Assembly (NCBI GenBank): GCA_964642855.1
Contig: CAZXSK010000069.1
Span: forward strand, 1-20,116
DNA from: CAZXSK01 sp964642855
GTDB taxonomy: Bacteria > Planctomycetota > Phycisphaerae > SM23-33
Length of the DNA: 20,116 bases
Reading direction: 5' to 3'
Shown: positions 1-7,058 of the stretch, one piece after another
Layout of the letters: every line of letters begins with the position of its first letter
Position numbering within the stretch: position 1 is the stretch's first letter
Translations under genes and position numbers: made by a program
The notes under the pieces: model-generated
Databases searched by the model: none
Seen by the model: only the letters and a program-made list of their open reading frames with translations
Told to the model about the DNA's origin: nothing

Positions 1-434
1 TTGGTGATGACCACGAACTGGATGATCACCAGGATCAGGAACACCACCAGCCCGATCACCAGGTGTCCGCCGACGACGAACTGCCCGAATGTCTGGATGA
101 TCTTGCCCGCATCGCCATTGAGCAGGATCAGGCGCGTGGAGGCAACGTTCAGCGACAGGCGGAACAGCGTCAGGCACAGCAGCAACGACGGGAAGGTCGA
201 GAACTCGATCGACTCCCGCGTCGAGAGCACCATCACCAGCGTGGCGATCGAGATCGCAATCGAACACGACAGGAGCGTGTCCAGCAGGAAGGTGGGCATG
301 GGCAGGATCATCGTCGCCAGCACCATCGCCACGCCCACCGCAAAGACGATGTCGTTGTTGCGCAGCAGGCCCTTGAGGCTCCAGGCCCCTTGGACCTCGC
401 CCGAATCGAGTGTCTGTGATATCTCTGGCTTCAT
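1..434 (-). CDS. flhA: Flagellar export protein FlhA, N-terminal part
   Basis: The first 144 codons of FlhA, cut by the left edge. An in-frame TGA upstream and no other start codon fix ATG 434. After a 20-residue cytoplasmic tail, hydrophobic segments appear at about 27-44, 50-67 and 121-142. The conserved block STFPSLLLCLTLFRLSLNVASTR and the following ILLNGDAGKIIQTFGQFVVGG are FlhA/InvA (FHIPEP family) signatures. It forms the nonameric export gate ring. The ribosome site is weak, so coupling to flhB is likely. Confidence 0.96.
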   Translation of the reverse strand, partial: MKPEISQTLDSGEVQGAWSLKGLLRNNDIVFAVGVAMVLATMILPMPTFLLDTLLSCSIAISIATLVMVLSTRESIEFSTFPSLLLCLTLFRLSLNVASTRLILLNGDAGKIIQTFGQFVVGGHLVIGLVVFLILVIIQFVVIT

Positions 435-461
435 CGTTCTGCCGGTTCTCTCACGTCAGGG

Positions 462-1538
462 TCAACGGCTTGTATTCTCTCGCTGCTTTCGCAGGCGGTA
501 GATCATCGCGAGTACTTCCGCCACGGCGACGAACATGCTCTCGGGAATCGGCTTGCCGATCTCGGTAACCGCGTAGAGCGATCGCGCCAGGGCGGGACGC
601 TCGATGATGGGCACGTCGAACCGCCGGGCGGTCTGCTTGATCTGGTAGCAGACCTCGTCGGCCCCCTTGCCGACGACCGTCGGAGCATCCATGTCCTGCG
701 GGTCGTACTTCAGCGCCACGGCGTAGTGGGTCGGGTTGGTGACCACCACGTCGGCCTCGGCGACGTCGGCAAGCATGCGCTTGCGGGCCATCTCCATCTG
801 CAAGCCGCGACGCTTACCCTTGACCTCGGGCGATCCCTCGTGCGAGCGGTTCTCCTCCTTGACTTCCTGCTTGGTCATCCGGTGCTTGCGCTTGTACTGC
901 CATTTCTGGTAGATCATGTCCGCAGCAGCAATCACGCCCAAGGCGATCAGCACCCGCACCATGAAGCCCAGGACAAGACGAGCGACCTCGACGATCCATC
1001 CCCCCGCCGTCACGTGGGTCAACTCGACCAGCGCCTCGATGTTCCGCGAGAGGTAATCCCACGTCAGCAGGCCCACGACGATGATCTTGGCAACCGACAT
1101 CGCAAGGTTCACCAGCGACTGCGACGAGAAGAGGTTCTTGACCCCCTTGACCGGGTTGATCGCGCCGAGGTTGAACTTCATCTTGCTCGGGGCGAACGCC
1201 CAGCCACTGGTGACCAGGCTGCTGGCTGCCGACACGCACACACCGACGATGACGAACGGAATCAGCGTCATCACCAGGTCCACGCCCCGATCGTGCAGCA
1301 TCGCCAGCACACCGTCGAGATTCATCTCGCTGTGATGGACCGTCGAGAGGGAGTTGGTCATTTGGCTGGAGCACCAATCCAGCAGCCCCGGGCCCAGGAA
1401 CGCCAGCGCCAGGATCAATGCAATCAAGGCCGCGGCGGAAGGCACTTCCTTGGAGGTGGGAATGTCGCCTTCCTGGCGGGCCTTCTTGAGCTTGAAGGGT
1501 GTTGGTTGTTCTGTTTTCTCGCCGGAAGATTCAGCCAT
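462..1538 (-). CDS. flhB: Flagellar export switch protein FlhB
   Basis: Export-gate protein that switches substrate class, 358 aa, usual length. It begins EKTEQPTPFKLKKARQEGDIPTSKE, the FlhB start, then four transmembrane helices (about 35-52, 88-112, 143-160, 185-206). The cytoplasmic domain has MTKQEVKEENRSHEGSPEVKGKRR and the autocleavage site NPTH at 268-271 inside VVVTNPTHYAVAL, so self-cleavage is expected. The C-terminus IIERPALARSLYAVTEIGKPIPESMF is standard. flhA starts 27 bases after the stop. Confidence 0.97.
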   Translation of the reverse strand: MAESSGEKTEQPTPFKLKKARQEGDIPTSKEVPSAAALIALILALAFLGPGLLDWCSSQMTNSLSTVHHSEMNLDGVLAMLHDRGVDLVMTLIPFVIVGVCVSAASSLVTSGWAFAPSKMKFNLGAINPVKGVKNLFSSQSLVNLAMSVAKIIVVGLLTWDYLSRNIEALVELTHVTAGGWIVEVARLVLGFMVRVLIALGVIAAADMIYQKWQYKRKHRMTKQEVKEENRSHEGSPEVKGKRRGLQMEMARKRMLADVAEADVVVTNPTHYAVALKYDPQDMDAPTVVGKGADEVCYQIKQTARRFDVPIIERPALARSLYAVTEIGKPIPESMFVAVAEVLAMIYRLRKQRENTSR

Positions 1539-1564
1539 GTCGGTTCACACTTGCCTGCAGCATG

Positions 1565-2326
1565 TCAGGAGATCAGGAAATAGGTGATCCACTCGGTCAG
1601 TTCCTGGGTAAACGTCTCGAAGTAAGGAATCGTCGCCGCAGCCATCAGAAGCCCCATCCCCACCCGAAGCGGGAAGCCAAGCATCAGGATGTTCATCTCG
1701 GGGGCGATCCTCGCCATCACGCCCAGGACCACCGAGATCAGCATCGTCGAGGCAAGCAGCGGCCCGGCGATTTTCAGGGCGTACATGAGCATGACCGAGC
1801 TGGCTTTGACGAGTCCGGTCGTGAGTCCGGCCAGGTCGGGCAACTGCCCGATCGGGAACGCCTCGAAGCTCACGTGCATGATGCGGATCATCAGGTGATG
1901 ACCGCCGGTGACCAGCAGCAGCAGCCAGAAGCATATCTGGAACAGCGTGCCGATGACCTGTCCCTCCTGACCGCTGACCGGGTCGATCACCCTGGCCATG
2001 GCAAAGCCCATCTGGCGGGAGGCGATGATTCCCCCCTGCTGAACCGCGCTGAAGATCAGGGCGATCGCCAGACCCAGCGCCAGTCCGCAGAGCACTTCCC
2101 CGCCCATCAGCACCGCGCCGGTCATCCAGTGGACGTTGCGGACAGCCGGATCGGGGGCAGGCATGATCGACGCGAAGAAGAATGTCAGCACCAGCGCAAT
2201 CGCCGCGCGGACGCGCATCGGCAACGACCGCCAGCTGAACATCGGGAGCACGGCGACCATCGCCGTGATCCGCCCCAGCAGCAGCATGAACGGCAGCAGG
2301 ATGTAAACCAGCTCCTTCACGCGCAT
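1565..2326 (-). CDS. fliR: Flagellar export gate protein FliR
   Basis: Export-gate subunit, 253 aa from the ATG at 2326; the open frame extends upstream into fliQ out of frame and is not used. Six hydrophobic segments can be seen. Typical parts are LGRITAMVAVLPMFSWRSLPMRVRAAIALVLT near the start, GGEVLCGLALGLAIALIFSAVQQGGIIASRQMGF in the middle and ISVVLGVMARIAPEMNILMLGFPLRVGMGLL toward the end, all FliR/SpaR signatures. CGGAG lies a few bases before the ATG. flhB follows after 26 bases. Confidence 0.96.
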   Translation of the reverse strand: MRVKELVYILLPFMLLLGRITAMVAVLPMFSWRSLPMRVRAAIALVLTFFFASIMPAPDPAVRNVHWMTGAVLMGGEVLCGLALGLAIALIFSAVQQGGIIASRQMGFAMARVIDPVSGQEGQVIGTLFQICFWLLLLVTGGHHLMIRIMHVSFEAFPIGQLPDLAGLTTGLVKASSVMLMYALKIAGPLLASTMLISVVLGVMARIAPEMNILMLGFPLRVGMGLLMAAATIPYFETFTQELTEWITYFLIS

Positions 2327-2336
2327 CCACTCCGTG

Positions 2337-2606
2337 TCAGCGTCCCATCGCCTGCATGTGATTGAACACTTCCGCAGCAAACCCGACAGCTGTCTCCAGC
2401 ATCCACCCGCCAAACAGAAGCAGTGTTACGCCCACGCTGGCGATCTTCATCACCATGCCCAGGGTCATGTCGCGCACCGAGGTCACCGCCTGAAAGATCG
2501 CGGTCAGCAGACCGGTCGCCAACACGACGATCAACGGCGGAGCCGCAATCAGCAGCGCCGTCTCCAGCGTTCGTCTTCCCAGATAGAGCACCAGTTCACC
2601 GGTCAT
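2337..2606 (-). CDS. fliQ: Flagellar export gate protein FliQ
   Basis: Small export-gate subunit, 89 aa, with two transmembrane helices (about 15-37 and 52-74) and the FliQ pattern AAPPLIVVLATGLLTAIFQAVTSVRDMTL followed by FGGWML. Sixty-four bases separate it from fliP; this gap holds a GAGGTG ribosome site and a small GTCGCGAC palindrome but no terminator. fliR follows after ten bases. Confidence 0.96.
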   Translation of the reverse strand: MTGELVLYLGRRTLETALLIAAPPLIVVLATGLLTAIFQAVTSVRDMTLGMVMKIASVGVTLLLFGGWMLETAVGFAAEVFNHMQAMGR

Positions 2607-2670
2607 CGTTCACCTCAAAGGTCCATGCACCTGCCTCGATCCAACGGGCTGCACCGCGCCGGTCGCGACG

Positions 2671-3534
2671 TCAGTAGAAGCTTTTGACCAGCGAGACCAC
2701 CACCAGCTGCCAGCCGTCGACCAGCACAAACAGGATGATCTTGAACGGCAGGGAGACCATCATCGGCGGGAGCATCATCATGCCTGCAGACAGCAGGATC
2801 CCCGCGATGACCAGGTCGATCAGCAGGAACGGGATGAACAGCAGACATCCCATCTCGAAAGCCGTTCGGAACTCGCTGATGGCGAAGGACGGAATCACCA
2901 CGTGCATCGGAATGTCGCGGGGGTGCTTGACCTTGACTTTCGCCATGTTCACGAACAGCTCGAGGTCTTTCTCGCGCGTCTGGCGGATCATGAATTCCTT
3001 GATCCGATCGTTGCCGATCTCTGCCGCCCGGGCGAAGGGGATCTCATCGTTCAGATATGGCTGGAGGGCGTCGTCGTTGAGTCGCGTCAACGTCGGCGCC
3101 ATCGTGAACAGCGTCAGGAACAGCGCCAGGCCGATTACCGCGATGGTGGGCGGAATCGTCTGGGTGCTCAGCGCCCGACGGACAAAAGACAGCACGATCA
3201 CGATCCGCGTGAAGGAAGTCACCATCACCAGCAGGCTGGGCAGAATCGCCAGCCCCGCGAAGACCACCGCGAGCTTCACCGGCGACGACCAGTCGTCTTC
3301 CGAGCCGGCAGCATTGGGATCGTTGTTGCGCTTGTTGATCAGGGTGAAGACGTCGGCCAGGCTGGGCAGGGAGCTGTTGCCGTCGACCGCGGCGGCTTCG
3401 GGATCCTGACCCTCTTCGATCTGGATGTCCTCGACGACCTCGGGCAGGGAACTGTCCTGCTGGGCGGTAGCCGAAGCAGCGGGAACCGCCAGCAGAGCAA
3501 GCAATATCCAGATGCGCAGGTTCGAGTGGGTCAT
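2671..3534 (-). CDS. fliP: Flagellar export gate protein FliP
   Basis: Export-gate core subunit, 287 aa. A cleavable signal peptide (about 1-24, ending ATAQQ) and an acidic linker to about 80 precede the conserved membrane part: VFAGLAILPSLLVMVTSFTRIVIVLSFVRRAL, then TIPPTIAVIGLALFLTLF. The periplasmic segment contains LNDEIPF and IKEFMIRQTREKDLELF. The C-terminal block VVIPSFAISEFRTAFEMGCLLFIPFLLIDLVIAGILLS and MMMLPPMMVSLPFKIILFVLVDGW is the FliP signature. It is slightly longer than E. coli FliP because of the linker. The ATG overlaps the fliO stop. Confidence 0.97.
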   Translation of the reverse strand: MTHSNLRIWILLALLAVPAASATAQQDSSLPEVVEDIQIEEGQDPEAAAVDGNSSLPSLADVFTLINKRNNDPNAAGSEDDWSSPVKLAVVFAGLAILPSLLVMVTSFTRIVIVLSFVRRALSTQTIPPTIAVIGLALFLTLFTMAPTLTRLNDDALQPYLNDEIPFARAAEIGNDRIKEFMIRQTREKDLELFVNMAKVKVKHPRDIPMHVVIPSFAISEFRTAFEMGCLLFIPFLLIDLVIAGILLSAGMMMLPPMMVSLPFKIILFVLVDGWQLVVVSLVKSFY

Positions 3535-4169
3535 TCGGAGTCGTCTCCCCGCTTGCTGTCGGTGGTGTCTTCGTCGACGTCGTCGGGCAGTTGGAACGTG
3601 GCCGGGTTCTCGGAGCTCTGGGGCATCAGTTCGGTAAGCATGGTGACGTTGTCTCCGGCTGCTCCGACGAGAAACTCCTGCTTGCCGACCTTCAGCAGGT
3701 GCACGGTCTTCTTGGGTCCCAGGTGCACGGTTTCGGCGACGTTCATCCGCCTGCCCTGCTGGAAGGTCCGGGGCAGGACTTTCCGGGTAACGATCCAGGC
3801 GGCCACGCCGAGGACCAGGACGATGACGACCGACACGAGCGTTCGGCTGATGAGGTCGACGTCGTTTTTCGGGCCGGCGAAGGGGCTGTTGGGGTCGTCC
3901 TTGCGGGCCCAGAGTCCGAGTCCATTGTCGTTGGCATCGTCGCTGTTGGAATCGCTGCCGGTGGGCTTGTTCGGGTCGGCCTGGGCGTTGGCATCGAGAG
4001 GGGCGTTGGCGTCACCGGGGGTGTTGGGATCTCCGGCCGCAGGGGTGTTGGGGTCGATCGGGGCCTTGTCGCCCGGTTGCTCTGCCAGACAGAGCGAGGC
4101 GAGGGTGACAAGCACAGCGGCCATTGCCAGGGCCCGGAGTTGTCGGTCGAGTATGCCCGCGCGATTCAT
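3531..4169 (-). CDS. fliO: FliO-like flagellar export assembly protein
   Basis: FliO/FliZ-like protein of 212 aa from the ATG at 4169. Signal peptide at 1-29 (Arg-containing start, Ala/Leu/Val core, LCLAEQ cleavage region). A low-complexity linker (about 35-98) follows with DPNTP, DANAP and DPNSP units. A transmembrane helix is at about 107-127, then the cytoplasmic FliO domain: RMNVAETVHLGPKKTVHLLKVGKQEFLVG (about 141-169). This matches the family's L-V--R--LG-K--L-LV-V-----LIG pattern. FliO helps assemble the FliP-FliR core. An upstream GTG at 4244 would run through the terminator and is unlikely; ATG 4124 is an alternative that shortens the signal peptide. The predicted transcript starts within a few bases of 4169, so translation may be leaderless. 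The stop overlaps fliP as ATGA. Confidence 0.88.
   Translation of the reverse strand: MNRAGILDRQLRALAMAAVLVTLASLCLAEQPGDKAPIDPNTPAAGDPNTPGDANAPLDANAQADPNKPTGSDSNSDDANDNGLGLWARKDDPNSPFAGPKNDVDLISRTLVSVVIVLVLGVAAWIVTRKVLPRTFQQGRRMNVAETVHLGPKKTVHLLKVGKQEFLVGAAGDNVTMLTELMPQSSENPATFQLPDDVDEDTTDSKRGDDSE
3963..4055 (-). repeat. Degenerate DPNTP/DANAP repeat inside fliO
   Basis: Codons 39-69 of fliO encode five near-tandem units of 5 aa separated by short spacers: DPNTP, DPNTP, DANAP, DANAQ, DPNKP; a further DPNSP follows at 92-96. The units lie just after the signal peptide, so they form a flexible exported linker. Similar DANAP and DANSP units occur in the exported TPR-like protein (codons 35-45). 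Confidence 0.75.
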
Positions 4170-4182
4170 ACCGGGGGTGGAT

Positions 4183-4196
4183 GCACACGGCGTGCC
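4183..4196 (-). promoter_or_regulatory. Sigma54-type (-24/-12) promoter before fliO
   Basis: The minus strand reads TTGGCACGCCGTGTGCA. The -24 box TGGCACG is exact; GG (4196-4195) and GC (4184-4183) are separated by ten bases, as sigma54 requires. The -12 element is GTGCA instead of TTGCA, one mismatch. The predicted start of transcription is near 4171, just before the fliO ATG at 4169. It starts where the terminator T-run ends, and the window encodes a sigma54 activator. No other gap in the window shows this pattern by eye. Confidence 0.7.
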
Positions 4197-4235
4197 AAAA
4201 ACAGAACCCCGCGAATCCGGGCGGATTGCGGGGTT
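4197..4235 (-). terminator. Intrinsic terminator after fliN
   Basis: Read on the minus strand, AACCCCGC-AATCC pairs with GGATT-(C)-GCGGGGTT: 13 base pairs, one bulged C and a GCCC loop (4235 to 4205). This is followed by CTG and five T (4201-4197). The opposite strand has no T-run, so it acts in one direction. It lies in the only sizeable gap of the cluster, between fliN and fliO. It could be a full terminator or a partial attenuator. Confidence 0.8.
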
Positions 4236-4293
4236 GAGGCTCACTCGGCTGGGTGAATATTGGGCGCTCTCACCCGGAGCGTGTTTGAATTTT

Positions 4294-4716
4294 TTACATC
4301 TGCGGTGGCGGGGCTCCGGTAGCTGGGTTGGAGAGGATCTCGCGGATCCGCACGCCGATGCGGTCGCCCACCACGACCAGGTCGCCGGTGGCGAACTGCC
4401 GATCGCGGAGGTACAGGTCCACCGGTTCTCCCACGCGCTTGGTGAGGGTAATCACCTGTCCCTGGTTGAGCTGCAGAAGTTCGCGGACGAGCATCTCCAC
4501 TTCGCCGAGGCGGACGGTGACGGGCATGGCTGCATCGAGCAGCATGTCGATCTGCCCGTTGCCCGGTGCGGCTCCGGCGCCGTCAGCTTCGGGGAACTGG
4601 GCGTCGTGGACCTCGACCTGCTCGGCTTGGGGCTGGGCGGGTTGCTCCGCGGCGGCCTGGGCCTCCGGCGGGGTCTGCTGCTGCGTTTCTTCCTGCGTTG
4701 CGGTCTGCTCTGCCAT
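4294..4716 (-). CDS. fliN: Flagellar motor switch protein FliN
   Basis: C-ring protein, 140 aa. Residues 1-52 are a Gln/Ala/Glu/Pro-rich tail. Residues 55-130 form the SpoA domain, opening with IDMLLDAAMPVTVRLGE and continuing LLQLNQGQVITLTKRVGEPVDLYL and GDLVVVGDRIGVRIREIL, all standard FliN positions. It docks FliH-FliI and completes the switch ring with FliM. The ATG has GAGGA nine bases upstream. The gene ends in TAA and is followed after about 59 bases by a strong hairpin with a T-run, so it is probably the last gene of the upstream transcription unit. Confidence 0.96.
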   Translation of the reverse strand: MAEQTATQEETQQQTPPEAQAAAEQPAQPQAEQVEVHDAQFPEADGAGAAPGNGQIDMLLDAAMPVTVRLGEVEMLVRELLQLNQGQVITLTKRVGEPVDLYLRDRQFATGDLVVVGDRIGVRIREILSNPATGAPPPQM

Positions 4717-4778
4717 GGTGATGTATCCTCGCGTTCCCTATCCCTATCGGCGCGAGAGGGGGGCGACTGTAGTCTCGA

Positions 4779-5732
4779 TTACGTTCCTGGAACCAATCCG
4801 GTAACCTGGGCAATTTGCAGGGCATATTGGCCTTGGCACTGGGAGGGGAACCCCAGCGCCACGTCCTTGCCCGCCACCGACAGCGCGGAGGGCTCATCTA
4901 CCTTCCGATTCAGCAGCAGCACGTCGCCGGCTTCCAGGGCGACCACGTCCCGCATGGTAATGCGGGCCACGCCCAGATCGATCCGCCCCTGTACGTGAGC
5001 GCTGCCGATGTGCCCGAGCATGCGGCTGCGCGCTTCCTCCGCCGAGAGCTTGCTGTCGACGGCGTTGTCGCTTTTGACGATGGCATCGAGGCGTTTGCTG
5101 GGCAGGATGATCGAAGCCAGTGGAGCGTCTTCCAGTTGCATGTCGATGCGGCAGAATTCGTCGGCGGCGGTCATCTCGGGGAGCAACTCCTCGGGGATGA
5201 CCTTCTCGGTGATTCCCAGGGGCTTGGCGCCGGCGGTTTCCAGGGAAGACATCATTGCCGTCGCAATCGTCTTGAACGCGTCGAGCAGGACGGCGGTTTC
5301 GAGCGAGGAGAGTTTCCGGCTGCCGTCGGGATCGTCTCCCGGGCCGCCCAGGAGCATCTCCGTCCATCGAACCGACTGGGTCTTGTCGACCAGTACCAGC
5401 CCGACGTCGTCGCCGCCTTCGGTCAGCGCCATGCCGTACTGCCCGCAACCGTCCAACTGCTTGTTGAGCTGCCGGCCGTAGTATTCGGTAATCGAGGGGG
5501 AGCCAAGTTTCGATTCGGTCCGCAGCAATTCGTCGAGCTTTTCCGAGACGATCAACTGGGCCTTACGGATGAACTTCTGCAGGTCTTCCCTGGCAGACAG
5601 CGAGAAGCGGTTGGGCGAATCCCAGTTGTATTCCACCGCGTTGTCCTCCTGGGGTTCCAGGGGGGTGGCGCTGATGGCATTCATCATCATCTGGACGACC
5701 TGGTCGTCCGGCGTGAAGGCATTCGCTGTCAT
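4779..5732 (-). CDS. fliM: Flagellar motor switch protein FliM
   Basis: C-ring switch protein, about 317 aa. Three in-frame ATGs stand at 5741, 5738 and 5732; I chose 5732 because AGGA sits eight bases before it. The core starts with EYNWDSPNRFSLSAREDLQKF (about 34-54), the FliM 'Y-F--P-R-S' segment, followed by the CheC-like middle domain (GLVLVDK and MLLGGPGDD at 127-134). A SpoA domain spans 245-310 with RITMRDVVALEAGDVLLL. The N-terminal LSQDEIDALL peptide, which in the family binds CheY-P, is absent; the start reads TPDDQVVQMMMNAI instead. It therefore may not respond to CheY in the usual way. fliN follows 62 bases later. Confidence 0.94.
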   Translation of the reverse strand: MTANAFTPDDQVVQMMMNAISATPLEPQEDNAVEYNWDSPNRFSLSAREDLQKFIRKAQLIVSEKLDELLRTESKLGSPSITEYYGRQLNKQLDGCGQYGMALTEGGDDVGLVLVDKTQSVRWTEMLLGGPGDDPDGSRKLSSLETAVLLDAFKTIATAMMSSLETAGAKPLGITEKVIPEELLPEMTAADEFCRIDMQLEDAPLASIILPSKRLDAIVKSDNAVDSKLSAEEARSRMLGHIGSAHVQGRIDLGVARITMRDVVALEAGDVLLLNRKVDEPSALSVAGKDVALGFPSQCQGQYALQIAQVTGLVPGT

Positions 5733-5767
5733 GGTCATCATCCTACACTGGGACCCTCGCGGGCCGG

Positions 5768-6307
5768 TCAGGATACGGTGAATTCGTGCAGCAGGACGTC
5801 TTCGATGCACGGCTGGGAATTCGGCCAGAGCATCTGGTTCAGTTCGTCCATGATCCGCCGGCGAACGGTGTTGAGGTTTCGCTGGCCGAGCACGTCGCTC
5901 ATCGTCAGGCTCGAGAGGTAGCGGATCAGCCAGTCTCGGACCTCCGCCTGTTTGTGTTCCAGCAGTGACTGGACGGCAGACTGGTGGGACCGGCGGATCT
6001 TCAGGCGGATGCCAGCCCGCAGGTACCGGGGTCTGGGTTCGTTGAGGTTGACGGTGACGGGGTCGAACTCGTGGTAGTAGTACTCTTCCTTGCTGGGGGG
6101 AGGCGGAGGCGGGTCCTCGGGATCCTCGGCCACCGGCTGCTGGGCGGCGGCAGTCTGCGGGCCGGGCTTGATCAGCTTGCCCAGGCCGAAACCCACCGCC
6201 CCGAACAGAAGAATCACGCCGAGAAGGACTCCGCCTCGGACGGCCCACTTCTTGGCCGCCTTGGGTTGTTCCTTTCCGCCTACATTTCCAAAGTCCACCT
6301 GCGCCAT
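5768..6307 (-). CDS. fliL: Flagellar stator-associated protein FliL
   Basis: Inner-membrane protein, 179 aa from the ATG at 6307, one base after the previous stop; an upstream in-frame GTG (6316) would add three residues. It has a single transmembrane helix at about 23-43, a Pro-rich stretch (DPPPPPP, 65-71), then the periplasmic stomatin-like FliL domain: YYHEFDPVTVNL, RYLRAGIRLKI, an RDWLIRYLSSLTMSDVLG segment, LNTVRRRIMDELNQML and a VLLHEFTVS terminus, equal to the family's final V-F--F--Q strand. It supports stator function around MotB. The fliL-fliM-fliN order is standard. Confidence 0.95.
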   Translation of the reverse strand: MAQVDFGNVGGKEQPKAAKKWAVRGGVLLGVILLFGAVGFGLGKLIKPGPQTAAAQQPVAEDPEDPPPPPPSKEEYYYHEFDPVTVNLNEPRPRYLRAGIRLKIRRSHQSAVQSLLEHKQAEVRDWLIRYLSSLTMSDVLGQRNLNTVRRRIMDELNQMLWPNSQPCIEDVLLHEFTVS

Positions 6308-6308
6308 G

Positions 6309-7058
6309 TCACTCACTCGCTCTCACGATCGCCAGGACCACGTGGGTCTTCCGGTCGATACCGTCAAAGAGAGACTGCCACCGCCGGGACGTACCCGCCC
6401 CGAGCGACTTCATCTCCCACAGGCCTGACTGCAATTCCGAGGCCAAAACCTCTCGCATGTACTTCTCCGTCGCCCGCGCCCTGCGGGCGGAGATGATCAT
6501 CCGCTGGCTGTCATTGGGACGATCGGGCGCGAGCCCGAGAACGTAAACCCTTACATGACTGCCACCTATGGCCTTGCGGACCTCCGAACAGATCATCCTG
6601 ACTTCCGCCCTTGCCGCGTCGCTGAGCTCCACGCGGAACCCGGAGAAACGCACATTGGTCGGCCGGATCTCGGTCGCACTGGCCTCAACATTCCGGGAGG
6701 TCGTATCGATTTCTTGACGGATCTGGTCAAAAACTTCACGGATCGCGGCGTCCTCGGCATCGAGGATCCGCTCGAGACGGTAATCGTCGGGGTTCTCTTC
6801 CATCGGGTTCTTCCTGCGGAACCACGACCGCTCGATCCGCCGGGGATCGCCGTACAGCAGCTTGGGCATGCCGTAAGCCTGAATCGCCCGGTTGAACGAC
6901 CCCTGGCCGATGAAGAACAGGTCGGGGTCCTTGATGTGGGCGATCGACTGCAGCAGCACGAAGAACGAGAGCAACAGCGTGATCATGTCCGTGAAGGACA
7001 CCAGCCAGCCGGGTATCCCGTGATCTTCCTCTTCCTGTGGCTTTCGTTTGCGGCTCAT
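6309..7058 (-). CDS. MotB-like stator protein, copy 2
   Basis: Second MotB-like subunit, 249 aa, clearly diverged from copy 1. The signature PGWLVSFTDMITLLLSFFVLL (16-36) contains the ion-binding aspartate D24, at the same residue number as in copy 1. A periplasmic linker follows, then an OmpA-like domain from about residue 130, with FRVELSDAA, VRVYVLGLAPD and the peptidoglycan-binding helix IISARRARATEKYM. The LAPD tract may replace GHTD. The ATGA overlap with copy 1 implies translational coupling, which fits a heterodimer but does not prove it. fliL starts one base after the stop. Confidence 0.92.
   Translation of the reverse strand: MSRKRKPQEEEDHGIPGWLVSFTDMITLLLSFFVLLQSIAHIKDPDLFFIGQGSFNRAIQAYGMPKLLYGDPRRIERSWFRRKNPMEENPDDYRLERILDAEDAAIREVFDQIRQEIDTTSRNVEASATEIRPTNVRFSGFRVELSDAARAEVRMICSEVRKAIGGSHVRVYVLGLAPDRPNDSQRMIISARRARATEKYMREVLASELQSGLWEMKSLGAGTSRRWQSLFDGIDRKTHVVLAIVRASE

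Noticed and set aside
2607..2670. Possible terminator or promoter between fliP and fliQ
   Set aside because: Only an 8-base GTCGCGAC palindrome and a ribosome site are visible; no T-run and no -24/-12 pattern.
4717..4778. Possible promoter in the fliM-fliN gap
   Set aside because: It contains a small GATAGG repeat and a ribosome site only; no promoter element or hairpin with T-run could be seen.
2902..4998. 698-codon open frame on the plus strand
   Set aside because: Antisense to fliP, fliO and fliN and part of fliM, and it passes through the terminator. It has low-complexity Arg/Ser-rich composition and no recognisable domain.
4779..6248. Long 489-codon minus frame starting inside fliL
   Set aside because: Only the part from about 5741 is FliM; the upstream part overlaps fliL out of frame and is Arg/Pro-rich shadow sequence.
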